The notes under the pieces were generated by a model. The model made no database searches. It saw nothing but the letters and a program-made list of their open reading frames with translations, and had not been told where the DNA came from. Positions 35,161-43,510 of a stretch of DNA of 64,000 bases are shown piece after piece (position 1 is the first letter of the stretch; every line of letters starts with the position of its first letter). The stretch lies in assembly GCF_030506325.1 (NCBI RefSeq), contig NZ_CP120683.1, positions 4,787,001 through 4,851,000 on the forward strand. The letters are read 5' to 3'. The DNA is from Tunicatimonas pelagia (GTDB lineage Bacteria > Bacteroidota > Bacteroidia > Cytophagales > Cyclobacteriaceae). A program made the translations under genes and the position numbers.

Positions 35161-35191
35161 CTTGTTTTCAAGTGCTCAACAACTAACTTTG
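35161..35191 (+). promoter_or_regulatory. Bacteroidota sigma-A promoter of the DUF2911 gene
   Basis: CTTG at 35161-35164 (-33 element), a 19-base spacer and TAACTTTG at 35184-35191, a perfect TAnnTTTG -7 element. Transcription would start about 20 bases before the ATG at 35218. Confidence 0.72.
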
Positions 35192-35217
35192 CGTTCTTAA
35201 CTAAAATTGCATTAACT

Positions 35218-36072
35218 ATGAAACGAAGTATCTATCTTATGGTAATTGCCCTGCTAATTGTTTGGCAGGTAGAAGCTCAGATCAACACTCCGCAGCCGAG
35301 TCCGTTGGGAGAAGTTTCTCAAACAGTAGGACTAGCCGAAGTAAGCATTGAGTATTCACGACCCGGAGTGAAAGGACGCAAAATTTTTGGAGGCTTAGAG
35401 GCTTACGACAAACTGTGGCGCACCGGAGCCAATATGGCTACCAAGCTTACCGTGAGCGATGAAGTAATGATTGAAGGCAACGCTCTACCCGAAGGTGAAT
35501 ACGCGCTGTTCAGCATTCCGGGTGAGGAAGAATGGACAATGATCGTGAACAAAAATGTGAACCAAGGAGGAACCGGAAACTACGATGAGGGCGAAGACAT
35601 GTTCCGCTTTACTGTACCTGCCAAAAAGATTGACATGCCCTTCGAGACCTTAACGTTTATGTTCTCCGATTTGACCAATACCGGAGCAAAGCTTCACTTG
35701 GTTTGGGAAAATACGATGGTGAGCTTTGGTATAGAAGATCCGAACGTAGACAAAAACGTAATGGCTCAGATTGAAGAGCAAATGGCTGATCCGGGTGACG
35801 ATCCTAACATGTACTACGCAGCGGCAAACTACTACTTTAACGCCGATAAGGATATGGAGCAGGCGCAGGAGTGGATTGATAAAGCGGTAGAGCTTAATAG
35901 CGACCGTTACTGGGTAGTACACCTACAGGCAAAAATTCACGAGAAAAACGGGAGCTACGAAAGTGCTATGGCTGCTGCCAAAAAGTCTAAAGAACTAGCC
36001 GAAGAAAACGGAAACCAAGCTTACGTAAAAATGAACGACGAACTGATGGCCACCATTAGCGATCAAATGTAA
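35218..36072 (+). CDS. secreted DUF2911 protein with C-terminal TPR-like helices
   Basis: 284 residues. Signal peptide ends VEAQ (about residue 21). DUF2911 spans about 22-165 with its typical phrases ASPLGEVSQTVG-like opening, YSRPGVKGRKIFG and LWRTGANMATKL. The final 90 residues form TPR-like helices (AANYYFNADKDMEQAQEWIDKA). The family is widespread in marine and soil Bacteroidota, periplasmic and of unknown function. Expression is probably strong and independent: a near-consensus promoter lies 27 bases upstream and an intrinsic terminator 49 bases downstream. Confidence 0.85.
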   Translation: MKRSIYLMVIALLIVWQVEAQINTPQPSPLGEVSQTVGLAEVSIEYSRPGVKGRKIFGGLEAYDKLWRTGANMATKLTVSDEVMIEGNALPEGEYALFSIPGEEEWTMIVNKNVNQGGTGNYDEGEDMFRFTVPAKKIDMPFETLTFMFSDLTNTGAKLHLVWENTMVSFGIEDPNVDKNVMAQIEEQMADPGDDPNMYYAAANYYFNADKDMEQAQEWIDKAVELNSDRYWVVHLQAKIHEKNGSYESAMAAAKKSKELAEENGNQAYVKMNDELMATISDQM

Positions 36073-36078
36073 CTTTAC

Positions 36079-36106
36079 GGAAACCGGAAACCGGAGACCG
36101 GAGACC
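36079..36106. repeat. heptamer tandem repeat (GGARACC)4
   Basis: Four tandem 7-base units: GGAAACC twice, then GGAGACC twice, between the DUF2911 stop and its terminator. It is short and imperfect, but has the same unit length as the other heptamer tracts in the window. Confidence 0.7.
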
Positions 36107-36120
36107 GGAAAATATGAAGG

Positions 36121-36154
36121 GCGGAACAGCTTACGGGGAGCTTTCCGCTTTTTT
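36121..36154 (+). terminator. intrinsic terminator of the DUF2911 gene
   Basis: Stem GCGGAACAGCT (36121-36131) against AGCTTTCCGC (36139-36148), one bulged C, G-rich 7-base loop, then six T residues at 36149-36154. Textbook rho-independent structure. Confidence 0.85.
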
Positions 36155-36188
36155 ATTGAAACATCTGGTTCGTTAAGTCAGTTTCGTA

Positions 36189-36277
36189 ATCATCAATCAT
36201 CAATCATCAATCATCAATCATCAATCATCAATCATCAATCATCAATCATCAATCATCAATCATCAATCATCAATCAT
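36189..36277. repeat. perfect heptamer tract (ATCATCA)12 ending at a start codon
   Basis: Twelve perfect tandem copies of ATCATCA at 36189-36272 plus a partial unit to 36277. An in-frame TAA at 36187-36189 precedes the tract and the TTG start of the DUF2805 gene uses its last T. The unit contains no start or stop codon on the plus strand in any frame. Confidence 0.95.
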
Positions 36278-36552
36278 TGTCTGAACTAAGTGAGCGCGAT
36301 ATTGACCGGATTATTGAAATGGCCTGGGAAGACCGAACCACCTTTGATGCCATTGAAGCCCAATTTGGCCTGTCCGAGAAAGAAGTCATCAAACTGATGC
36401 GTCGGGAAATGAAGCCCAGCTCCTGGCGCATGTGGCGGGAACGAGTACAAGGCCGCAACACCAAGCATCAAAAAAAGCGCAACTTCGACGAAGGAACCTT
36501 CAAGAGCACCCGCCAGAAAAACATCTCTTCTAATAAGATTTCTAAGCGTTAA
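36277..36552 (+). CDS. DUF2805 / TIGR03643-family protein
   Basis: 91 residues. The first 70 (LSERDIDRIIEMAWEDRTTF, EAQFGLSEKEVIKLMR, PSSWRMWRERVQGR) match the TIGR03643 small-protein family, whose EAQFGLSEKEVIKLMR part looks like a helix-turn-helix. A lysine/arginine-rich tail follows (KHQKKRNFDEGTFKSTRQK), which suggests nucleic-acid binding. The only possible start is the TTG at 36277, immediately after the heptamer tract; an in-frame stop at 36187 and the lack of ATG or GTG in the tract exclude longer forms. Function unknown. Confidence 0.8.
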   Translation: MSELSERDIDRIIEMAWEDRTTFDAIEAQFGLSEKEVIKLMRREMKPSSWRMWRERVQGRNTKHQKKRNFDEGTFKSTRQKNISSNKISKR

Positions 36553-36554
36553 CC

Positions 36555-37733
36555 CTAATCAACTGGTATTTCTACATCAGCGGTTAGCGAATCACCCTGC
36601 GGGTTAGTTATCCGCAAACTAAACTTCCCTTCAGGCAAAACCAACGACTTTTGATTGTGGTACTCCGGCAGCTCAATAACATCTATCGGCACGGCCTCAT
36701 CACTTTCATTTTCCGCATAAGCCTTAACCAATACTGGGTAATCAATCGTTATCGTACTGTCGCTTATTGAGCATAAATAGCGTCGTCTACTCATCAGTAG
36801 CCAGCTGGGGCGACCATTAGTGAAGGTAGTGCGAGGGTGAAAAAGCCGGACATCAAAGCGGTTATCGCCCTTCCCGCCGTGAAAAACTTCATCGTTAGCA
36901 TTAATGAAAACAGCCGGATAATCTAAAGTATCTACCAGTTGAAAATAGGGGTTTTCGGTTTCCCGAGAAAAGTGTTCGGTTAGTATTTCTTGGTTAATCG
37001 TTAACGGGTTTATTCCGGTGTGTTCTTTTACTCTACCGGCCATAGCTTTTTCCCAACCGGGTACTTCTGACTCGACTACATGGCCAAAACCACAGTGGAT
37101 GAGAAACTTTGCATCAGGATTAGCTTTAACCATGTGCTCAATATTTCGGGCCTGCTGAATCTCTCGCTCTTTACCGTTAACCTGAATTTGCGTTTCGTAG
37201 GGAAAAACCGTGAAGCCTAACTTCAGTGCCTTTCGTACCAAATTTCCGAACTGCGGTTCCTGAGTATAGTAGCCCGAACCTAGCACTGGGTAGCCTCTTT
37301 GGTTAAGTAAAGTATCGGAGTGGGCTAATGCCTCCAAGCCTAAAAAACGATAACCACGTTTGTATAAACCTTCTAGTAAAGAAGTAGTGAACACCCGGTG
37401 CATCGGTTGGTGATGGGCCTCGTTAATAATAACTATTTGCTCCCGCTCAGCTTGTGCTAAAATATAATCATCCGCTGGAGTAGGGCGAAACAGTGAAAAG
37501 CGAATTTTTTCTTCCTCGGATAAGTCCGGATAGCCTACACCTACTTGTTCAAAGGCCCACAACGCTTGCTGATAGTTACCAATAAACGAATACTGCCAGG
37601 CGGCTTTATGGTAAGCAAAATTGGTATCTTCTGCTTGAAGATAGCCTGTTATTTCACTAGAAAATATGTAAGGGTCAGCTGGAGTATCCTTCAGAAAAAA
37701 CAGAAAACTAACGAATAGAATAAGTAATCGCAT
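36555..37733 (-). CDS. secreted protein with EreA/ChaN-like ExHH motif, function unknown
   Basis: 392 residues with a signal peptide (about 1-18). After a helical segment (38-85) comes an alpha/beta region in which acidic and histidine residues fall after hydrophobic strands: E105-A-H-H108 (IINEAHHQP), E134 (LGLEAL), E180 (FPYETQ) and H213-C-G-F-G-H218. This order recalls the EreA/ChaN/TraB superfamily (metal- or haem-binding hydrolases), without close similarity. A C-terminal beta domain (about 310-392) looks like an adhesion fold. Its stop is 2 bases from the convergent DUF2805 stop. Confidence 0.62.
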   Translation of the reverse strand: MRLLILFVSFLFFLKDTPADPYIFSSEITGYLQAEDTNFAYHKAAWQYSFIGNYQQALWAFEQVGVGYPDLSEEEKIRFSLFRPTPADDYILAQAEREQIVIINEAHHQPMHRVFTTSLLEGLYKRGYRFLGLEALAHSDTLLNQRGYPVLGSGYYTQEPQFGNLVRKALKLGFTVFPYETQIQVNGKEREIQQARNIEHMVKANPDAKFLIHCGFGHVVESEVPGWEKAMAGRVKEHTGINPLTINQEILTEHFSRETENPYFQLVDTLDYPAVFINANDEVFHGGKGDNRFDVRLFHPRTTFTNGRPSWLLMSRRRYLCSISDSTITIDYPVLVKAYAENESDEAVPIDVIELPEYHNQKSLVLPEGKFSLRITNPQGDSLTADVEIPVD

Positions 37734-37871
37734 AGCATTTTCTTAGTAGGATGCTGCATTAGCCTGAATTCCACACGAGAAATGAAAATAGGATTAGCGA
37801 AACACTAACTAGGTGCAGCAGTCATTCCACGAGGGTTGCTAAAAAATGTTAAATTTCAGTGCCTACGAAAT

Positions 37872-37901
37872 TTATCTGAGCCTTACCACGTACTAACTTT
37901 A
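37872..37901 (+). promoter_or_regulatory. candidate promoter for the GT117 gene
   Basis: TTTA ending at 37874, a 19-base spacer and TAACTTTA at 37894-37901 approximate the Bacteroidota consensus with one mismatch in each element. It would give a leader of about 75 bases before the ATG at 37982. Confidence 0.4.
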
Positions 37902-37981
37902 CGGTAGTTACCCAAAACATTTTAATCTACCGGGGTTTCCATTAGTTTTGCAATCCTATTTTGTAACGTAGTTGTAGGTTC

Positions 37982-40900
37982 ATGCTCACATACAAAAAGC
38001 TCAATGACTTTATCGGCTGGGGAATTTTCGCGGTGTCCCTTCTCGTCTATATGCTCACCGTGGAAGAAACGGCTAGTTTCTGGGACTGTGGTGAGTTTAT
38101 TGCCGTATCGTACAAGCTAGAAGTTCCGCATCCTCCCGGTGCCCCGCTATTTCTGCTAATTGGTCGTCTGTTTTCCTTTTTATCTTTCGGCGATGAGCAA
38201 ATGGTAGCCTACTGGGTGAATATGGTGAGCGTGATCAGCACGGCCTTCGCCATCATGTTTCTGTTCTGGACCATCACGCTACTCGGCCATAAAGTGTTGA
38301 AAGTGAAATTGGGTGAAGAAACTCCGGCGCAAAAAGTCTGGCTACTAGGTAGCGGAGTTGTTGGTGCTCTGGCCTGCTTGTTTTCCGATTCTATCTGGTT
38401 TTCGGCTACTGAGGCGGAGGTATACGGTCTTTCGCAGTTCTTTACTGCTTTTGTCTTTTGGGCCATCTTGAAGTGGGAAAATATTGAGGATGAGGCCGCG
38501 GCGAACCGTTGGTTAATCCTGATTGCCTACACCATGGGCCTTTCTATTGGAGTACACTTACTCAACCTAGTAACCATTCCGGCGTTAGGTCTGATATACT
38601 ACTTCCACAAGCATCAACCCACTACTCGCGGGGTGGTTACCACTTTGGTAATAAGCGGTGCATTAATTTTATTAATCTTAATTGGAATCATCCCCGGCTT
38701 ACCCACGATTGCGGGTAAAATAGAAGTGTTTTCCGTCAATAGTATCGGACTACCGTTTGGCTCGGGTTTCGTTATTTTTGGCTTGTTGCTGATTGGCGGA
38801 TTGGTGTACGGCATCCGGTATTCTGTTCAGCATAAGATGCCAACGCTGAATACATTTTTGCTCGGACTAACCTTTATTCTAATTGGTTACTCCTGCTACT
38901 CGTTAGTAATCATTCGCTCTCGTTACAATCCTCCCATTGACGAAAACAACCCCGAAACCTTTATCAGCTTCACCTCATACTTGAAGCGGGAGCAGTACGG
39001 CAGTCGTCCGTTAGCCTACGGGCAGTATTTTACCGCCGAGCTAGTGGCACAGGAGGAAGGAGCTCCTGTTTACGAAAAAGGGGAAGAGAAGTACATAATC
39101 TCCGATTACAAACTGGAAAACACTTACGACCCCAAGAAGAGCACCATCTTTCCCCGAGCGTATAGTACGCAGGGGAACCACCCGCAACTCTACCGGCAGT
39201 GGATGAACCTCCGACCCAATGAAGAACCTAAGTTTCTGGATAATCTAGGCTTTTTCTTCCGCTACCAGTTGGGGCATATGTACATGCGCTACTTTATGTG
39301 GAATTTTGCCGGGCGAGAGAGCGATATTAAAGAAGCAGCTTGGCTTCGTCCTTGGGAGGGCGACAAGGGTATCCCTGAAATTTTAGCGCAGAACAAAGGG
39401 CGTAATCAATTTTATATGCTGCCCCTGGCTTTGGGATTGATCGGCTTGTTCTTCCAGTATCGGCGGGATGTGAAAAGCTTCTCGGTAGTGGGAGTACTCT
39501 TTCTCCTCACGGGCATTGGACTGGTAGTGTACCTGAATTCCCCTCCGGTGGAACCGCGAGAACGGGATTATATTTACGCTGGATCGTTCTACGCCTTCGC
39601 CATCTGGATCGGCTTCGGAGTGATGGCTCTTAGTCAGTTTATCAGTCAATTTGTGAAGAATCATCGTAATGCTGGTATTATTGCCGCAGTAGCCTGTTTA
39701 ACTGTTCCGGGAATTATGGCCGCCGAAGGCTGGGACGATCATGATCGATCTGACCGCTTTTTCTCAGTCGACTCGGCCAAGAACTTTCTGGCTTCTTGCG
39801 CGCCTAATGCCATTATTTTCACCGGGGGAGATAACGATACCTTCCCGCTGTGGTACGCCCAGGAAGTAGAAGGCTTCCGAACCGACGTGCGGGTGATTGT
39901 ACTAAGTTACTTTAACACCGACTGGTACATTGAACAAATGACTCGTCCGGCTTACGAGTCGGAACCACTGCCGTTTTCATTAACCAAAGAGCAGTACAAG
40001 CAGGGTGGGCCGAACGATTATCTGCCTTATGTACAAAATCCGCAGGTGAAAGGAGCTATCAATCTGGAGCAATACTTAGGATTAATCAGAAAGAACTCTC
40101 CGGCTTTAAAGCTACAAAATGCCCGGGCTGACTATAACACCGTTCCATCCAAAACTTTCTACTTAGACGTAGACCTGTACGATACCAGCGAAACCCAGCA
40201 GACGGTTTCCGGTAATGACTCCATTCCACCGGAATTACCCGCCAATTTGAAGGAAATTGTTCCGGTAGAGCTTCGTAACTTAGTCACGGACCGTCTGATG
40301 CTGAATATAAAGGGGCGGGCACTGGAGAAGAAAGACCTGATGATTCTGGATTTAATTGCAGCCAACAAGTGGGAACGCCCGATCTACTTCAACAATACAT
40401 CGCTGATGGGCACGAACATTGACTTTAAGCAGAATGTAGTGCAGGAAGGGCAAGCTTATCGATTACTACCCATCGCTAATCCTGACCCGAATGACGAGAT
40501 TGTTAATTTAGATGTGATGTACGAGAATATGATGGAGAATTTTCACTGGCGAGAGTTGAATAACCCCGATGTATACTACAGTGAAGATTATCGTAATTTT
40601 GCCCTGAATCATCGTTCTAGTCTTAATAGCTTGGCGAGAGAATTACTGGCTGCCGGACGTACGGAAGAGGCGAAAAATGTATTGAACCGTAGCTTGGAAT
40701 TAATACCGGATGAAGCCATTCCTTTTGACTACGTGAATGCTCAGGCGGTAGCTCTGCTGTACGAAGTGGGCGAAGATGAAAAAGCTACCGAAATCGCTCA
40801 GGTGATGGGCGATCGCTCCGATGAAATGCTCACGTACTTGATTGACGAAAATCGTAATAGAGGGGTTGAGCATCAAAAACACTTGATTGTGCTGAATACC

Positions 40901-40993
40901 ATCAGTGAAGCGTTGAAGAACGCTGGAAAAGCCGAACTCGCGCAACAGTACCAGCAAGCACTAATGGAACATTACAATCGGATAAATTCGTAA
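37982..40993 (+). CDS. DUF2723 / GT117-family integral membrane glycosyltransferase
   Basis: 1003 residues. The N-terminal half has about twelve transmembrane helices; the C-terminal third is soluble and ends in TPR-like helices. The first periplasmic loop reads SFWDCGEFIAVSYKLEVPHP (D35, E38, H50), the acidic motif of GT-C transferases related to TMEM260 and protein O-mannosyltransferases. Such enzymes use a polyprenyl-phosphate sugar and glycosylate exported proteins or glycans on the periplasmic side. Bacteroidota commonly O-glycosylate secreted proteins, so this is a candidate general enzyme; the acceptor is not known. The gene is followed closely by the GWxTD gene. Confidence 0.88.
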   Translation: MLTYKKLNDFIGWGIFAVSLLVYMLTVEETASFWDCGEFIAVSYKLEVPHPPGAPLFLLIGRLFSFLSFGDEQMVAYWVNMVSVISTAFAIMFLFWTITLLGHKVLKVKLGEETPAQKVWLLGSGVVGALACLFSDSIWFSATEAEVYGLSQFFTAFVFWAILKWENIEDEAAANRWLILIAYTMGLSIGVHLLNLVTIPALGLIYYFHKHQPTTRGVVTTLVISGALILLILIGIIPGLPTIAGKIEVFSVNSIGLPFGSGFVIFGLLLIGGLVYGIRYSVQHKMPTLNTFLLGLTFILIGYSCYSLVIIRSRYNPPIDENNPETFISFTSYLKREQYGSRPLAYGQYFTAELVAQEEGAPVYEKGEEKYIISDYKLENTYDPKKSTIFPRAYSTQGNHPQLYRQWMNLRPNEEPKFLDNLGFFFRYQLGHMYMRYFMWNFAGRESDIKEAAWLRPWEGDKGIPEILAQNKGRNQFYMLPLALGLIGLFFQYRRDVKSFSVVGVLFLLTGIGLVVYLNSPPVEPRERDYIYAGSFYAFAIWIGFGVMALSQFISQFVKNHRNAGIIAAVACLTVPGIMAAEGWDDHDRSDRFFSVDSAKNFLASCAPNAIIFTGGDNDTFPLWYAQEVEGFRTDVRVIVLSYFNTDWYIEQMTRPAYESEPLPFSLTKEQYKQGGPNDYLPYVQNPQVKGAINLEQYLGLIRKNSPALKLQNARADYNTVPSKTFYLDVDLYDTSETQQTVSGNDSIPPELPANLKEIVPVELRNLVTDRLMLNIKGRALEKKDLMILDLIAANKWERPIYFNNTSLMGTNIDFKQNVVQEGQAYRLLPIANPDPNDEIVNLDVMYENMMENFHWRELNNPDVYYSEDYRNFALNHRSSLNSLARELLAAGRTEEAKNVLNRSLELIPDEAIPFDYVNAQAVALLYEVGEDEKATEIAQVMGDRSDEMLTYLIDENRNRGVEHQKHLIVLNTISEALKNAGKAELAQQYQQALMEHYNRINS

Positions 40994-41037
40994 AAACAAC
41001 TCGTTATGCGGAGAGTTTGTGTATTTTCGTAATCAGT

Positions 41038-42261
41038 ATGAAGTGGTATTTCCGTATTCTTATTAGTGTATTTCTACTTGGGGGTAGTACTACCTTGCCT
41101 GGTTTGAGCCAGAGCTTATCCAAAACCAACGTAAGTCATGCGTATGATCCGGATGCTCCGGTACAGCTTCACTCTCGGGTAGCGCGTAGTGGTGGCGATG
41201 CAATTGTTTTTCTTGAGCTCATTAATCAGTCTGGCGTAGAAATTCCCTCAGTTCGTTACGAATTGCGGGATAGCTACGCTTCCGAAACAGCAATAAGTAA
41301 CCAAACGCTTTCATCAGAGCAGTTAATCAAGCAAGAAGAAAATACGGCATACTATCGGTTTAACGTACCCCTTCAAGAAAATGCTAATTATGTATTTCTG
41401 TATCTTACCGTATCGGTAGCTGGTGCTTCACTACCTCTTCGGTTTGATGTGCCTCTGAACACCGACCAGAATTTTCCGCTTTCCTCGCTACTGCTTATGC
41501 GGGCTTCGGAAGATATTCCGGTATTTTCTAATTATGTAAATGCTAGTACTGCCGTACGGATAGTTTCTTTTGATGATTCGGATTCGGTGGCCTACGCTTA
41601 CTACTACAACCATGATTTCGGCCCCAATCCGTCTCCTTTAGGAACTAGCAGCGAAGTGCAACCCAAACTTACGGTCGATTCATTGTTGCAGGTTTCATTA
41701 AATAGCACGATGCGTCTGGAGCAACCGGGTCTGTACTTTGCTCAGTTAGATACTACCTCACTTTCCGGTATCTCCTTTCGGGTAGAAGATGCGTACTACC
41801 CTCGCTTAGTGCAGGCCGAAGCATTGGTTGAACCCATTCGTTACATCAGCACCTCCGAAGAAATTAGCGAACTTCGCGAAGGAGAAACCCCTAAATTGGA
41901 GTTAGATAAATTCTGGATGCGAGCTGCTCGTTCTCAAGACCGGGCTAAAGTGATTATTCGTAACTATTATCGTCAGGTAGCTAAAGCCAACCATTTTTTT
42001 ACTACCTACAAAGAAGGCTGGAAAACCGGTATGGGCATGATCTACACGCTCTACGGAAAGCCAGATGATGTGTACCGTGATGATGAAAAGGAAGTTTGGA
42101 TCTACGCCGCCGATAATACGCTGGTGAATACCTCATTTACGTTTATGAAGGTGAAGAATATTTTTACCGATCAGCATTATAACCTCATGCGCGACGAAGC
42201 CTTCGAGCGATTCTGGTACCGTAACATTGACCTCTGGAGAAAGGGACGCAAAACGCTGTGA
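41038..42261 (+). CDS. GWxTD-domain secreted protein
   Basis: 407 residues from ATG 41038, which gives a signal peptide (MKWYFRILISVFLLGGSTTLPG); the frame extends to 41017. The C-terminal GWxTD domain is clear, with GWKTGMGMIYTLYGKPDDV at about residues 327-345 and an EVWIY that follows. The preceding 300 residues are beta-rich and may hold Ig-like folds. Function of the domain is not established; it is widespread in Bacteroidota, Chlorobi and Acidobacteria. The next gene, rlmB, overlaps its stop by 4 bases, a sign of coupled translation. Confidence 0.85.
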   Translation: MKWYFRILISVFLLGGSTTLPGLSQSLSKTNVSHAYDPDAPVQLHSRVARSGGDAIVFLELINQSGVEIPSVRYELRDSYASETAISNQTLSSEQLIKQEENTAYYRFNVPLQENANYVFLYLTVSVAGASLPLRFDVPLNTDQNFPLSSLLLMRASEDIPVFSNYVNASTAVRIVSFDDSDSVAYAYYYNHDFGPNPSPLGTSSEVQPKLTVDSLLQVSLNSTMRLEQPGLYFAQLDTTSLSGISFRVEDAYYPRLVQAEALVEPIRYISTSEEISELREGETPKLELDKFWMRAARSQDRAKVIIRNYYRQVAKANHFFTTYKEGWKTGMGMIYTLYGKPDDVYRDDEKEVWIYAADNTLVNTSFTFMKVKNIFTDQHYNLMRDEAFERFWYRNIDLWRKGRKTL

Positions 42262-43001
42262 GCCATCCTAAAACTGATATTGCTTTCGGTACCCGAGCCG
42301 TACAAGAAGCGCTGAACTCCGGTCGGGAGATTGAGCGTATACTGCTCCAGAAGGGGATGCAGAATGAGCTGTTTAAAGAAATTATCGTTGAAGCCCGTCG
42401 GCAACATGTACCCATCAGTACCGTTCCAACTGAAAAGCTGAATCGGGTTACCCGGAAAAATCACCAGGGCATTATCGCGTTTCTTTCTTCCGTGGTTTAC
42501 GCTTCATTAGATAATATTATTGATGAATGTTACCAGCGGGGGCAGGAGCCTTTGCTAATACTAATGGATCGGATTACCGATGTTCGTAACTTTGGCGCGA
42601 TTGCCCGAACAGCCGAATGCTTAGGCGTACATGCCATCGTTATTCCTGATAAAGGAAATGCCCGCTTGGGGGGAGATGCCATGAAAGCTTCTGCCGGAGC
42701 ATTAAACCATATCCCAGTGTGCCGGGAAGAAAACCTCAAACGCAGCATCCAGTACCTAAAAAATAGTGGAATCCGAGTGATAGCCTGCACCGAAAAGGCG
42801 GAGGCTTTGCTGCCTCAGCAGGATTTATTAGGGCCGATAGCCCTGCTGCTAGGCTCCGAAGAAGATGGAATCTCCGACGCGTATCTTAAACTCGCTGATG
42901 CTGCGGTGAAAATTCCGATGAGTGGGCAAATCGCTTCACTCAACGTATCGGTAGCTGGAGCTATAGGTCTGTACGAAGTAATTCGGCAGCGGTCTGCTTA
43001 G
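42258..43001 (+). CDS. rlmB: 23S rRNA (guanosine-2'-O-)-methyltransferase, TrmH/SpoU family
   Basis: 247 residues from a GTG overlapping the previous TGA. N-terminal RNA-binding L30e-like domain (GTRAVQEALNSGREIERILL), then the SPOUT methyltransferase trefoil. Motif 1 is VRNFGAIARTAECLG (the Asn-Arg region), motif 2 LLGSEEDGI and motif 3 IPMSGQIASLNVSVAGAI. All catalytic and SAM-knot positions look intact. RlmB methylates G2251 in the 23S peptidyl-transferase loop, cytoplasmic. The close link to the GWxTD gene is seen in other Bacteroidota as well. Confidence 0.93.
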   Translation: MSHPKTDIAFGTRAVQEALNSGREIERILLQKGMQNELFKEIIVEARRQHVPISTVPTEKLNRVTRKNHQGIIAFLSSVVYASLDNIIDECYQRGQEPLLILMDRITDVRNFGAIARTAECLGVHAIVIPDKGNARLGGDAMKASAGALNHIPVCREENLKRSIQYLKNSGIRVIACTEKAEALLPQQDLLGPIALLLGSEEDGISDAYLKLADAAVKIPMSGQIASLNVSVAGAIGLYEVIRQRSA

Positions 43002-43151
43002 TTTGCTGTCTCCACCAAATCCCTGTTAGCAAAACAAAGAAAAATTCCATACCTCTCAGGGGTAAGGAATGAATGCGCGAGTGCGTTTTATTTACTCACG
43101 TTCCCCGCGAGACTCGCCCAATTATTCGTCTCCATCTCTACTACTGTCTTA
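43002..43151. other. intergenic, nothing recognised
   Basis: 150 bases between rlmB and the MITE-like element. An imperfect ATTCC/GGAAT dyad near 43046-43072 could be the rlmB terminator but has no T-tract. No gene seen. Confidence 0.5.
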
Positions 43152-43312
43152 GAGCGTGTTTGGATTTTATTTTTAGAATTTATTATGAGGTGTTTTTCGG
43201 ACAGACGAGACTCTTTTTGAGGAGGATAGCCTAAGCTATCGTCCGAAAAAAAGGCGAAGTATGGGCGGAAAACAGCCATCAGAAAACTAAAGAATAAAGT
43301 TCAAACACGCTC
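43152..43312. mobile_element. MITE-like element, copy 1 (161 bp)
   Basis: Terminal inverted repeats of about 26 imperfect bases: GAGCGTGTTTGGATTTTATT at the left, and at the right the reverse complement of GAGCGTGTTTGAACTTTATT. Direct TTA repeats flank it (43149-43151 and 43313-43315), a TNA target typical of some IS5-group transposases. The centre holds a small hairpin around GATAGCC...GCTATC. There is no coding capacity. A second copy lies at 59891-60094. Probably mobilised by a transposase encoded elsewhere. Confidence 0.78.
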
Positions 43313-43501
43313 TTAGGTACTACAAACATTTAGTAGCAGTTACATAGCAAAAACCTAAGGTAGGTACTGATTTGGGGTAGATGAGTCGATGATGTTTATT
43401 CATCATATCCAAAAAACCCACTTCACCTTTTGTTTACAGTTTCTTAATACTGAGGTAACCTAAGTTAGCGTCTTGCCTTCTACTTTCGCAGTATTGTTAC
43501 T
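43313..43501. other. intergenic, ancestral upstream region of the TonB receptor
   Basis: 189 bases that, before IS insertion, were continuous with 45101 and the TonB-receptor gene. The only promoter-like word is TACTTTCG near 43485, without a good -33 partner. No gene seen. Confidence 0.4.
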
Positions 43502-43510
43502 AATTCATTT
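43502..43510. repeat. target-site duplication, left copy (AATTCATTT)
   Basis: The 9 bases AATTCATTT directly before the insertion sequence recur directly after it at 45092-45100. A perfect duplication of this length indicates a recent, intact insertion. Confidence 0.85.

Noticed and set aside
36189-36277. CRISPR-like array of short direct repeats
   Set aside because: Units of 7 bp in direct contact, no spacers and no cas genes; it is a microsatellite.
39383-39664. 93-residue antisense frame in the GT117 gene
   Set aside because: Antisense to conserved transmembrane coding; composition is a mirror of the sense strand.
43088-43279. 63-residue open frame on the minus strand
   Set aside because: It lies largely inside MITE copy 1 and has no protein-like features; the DNA is non-coding.
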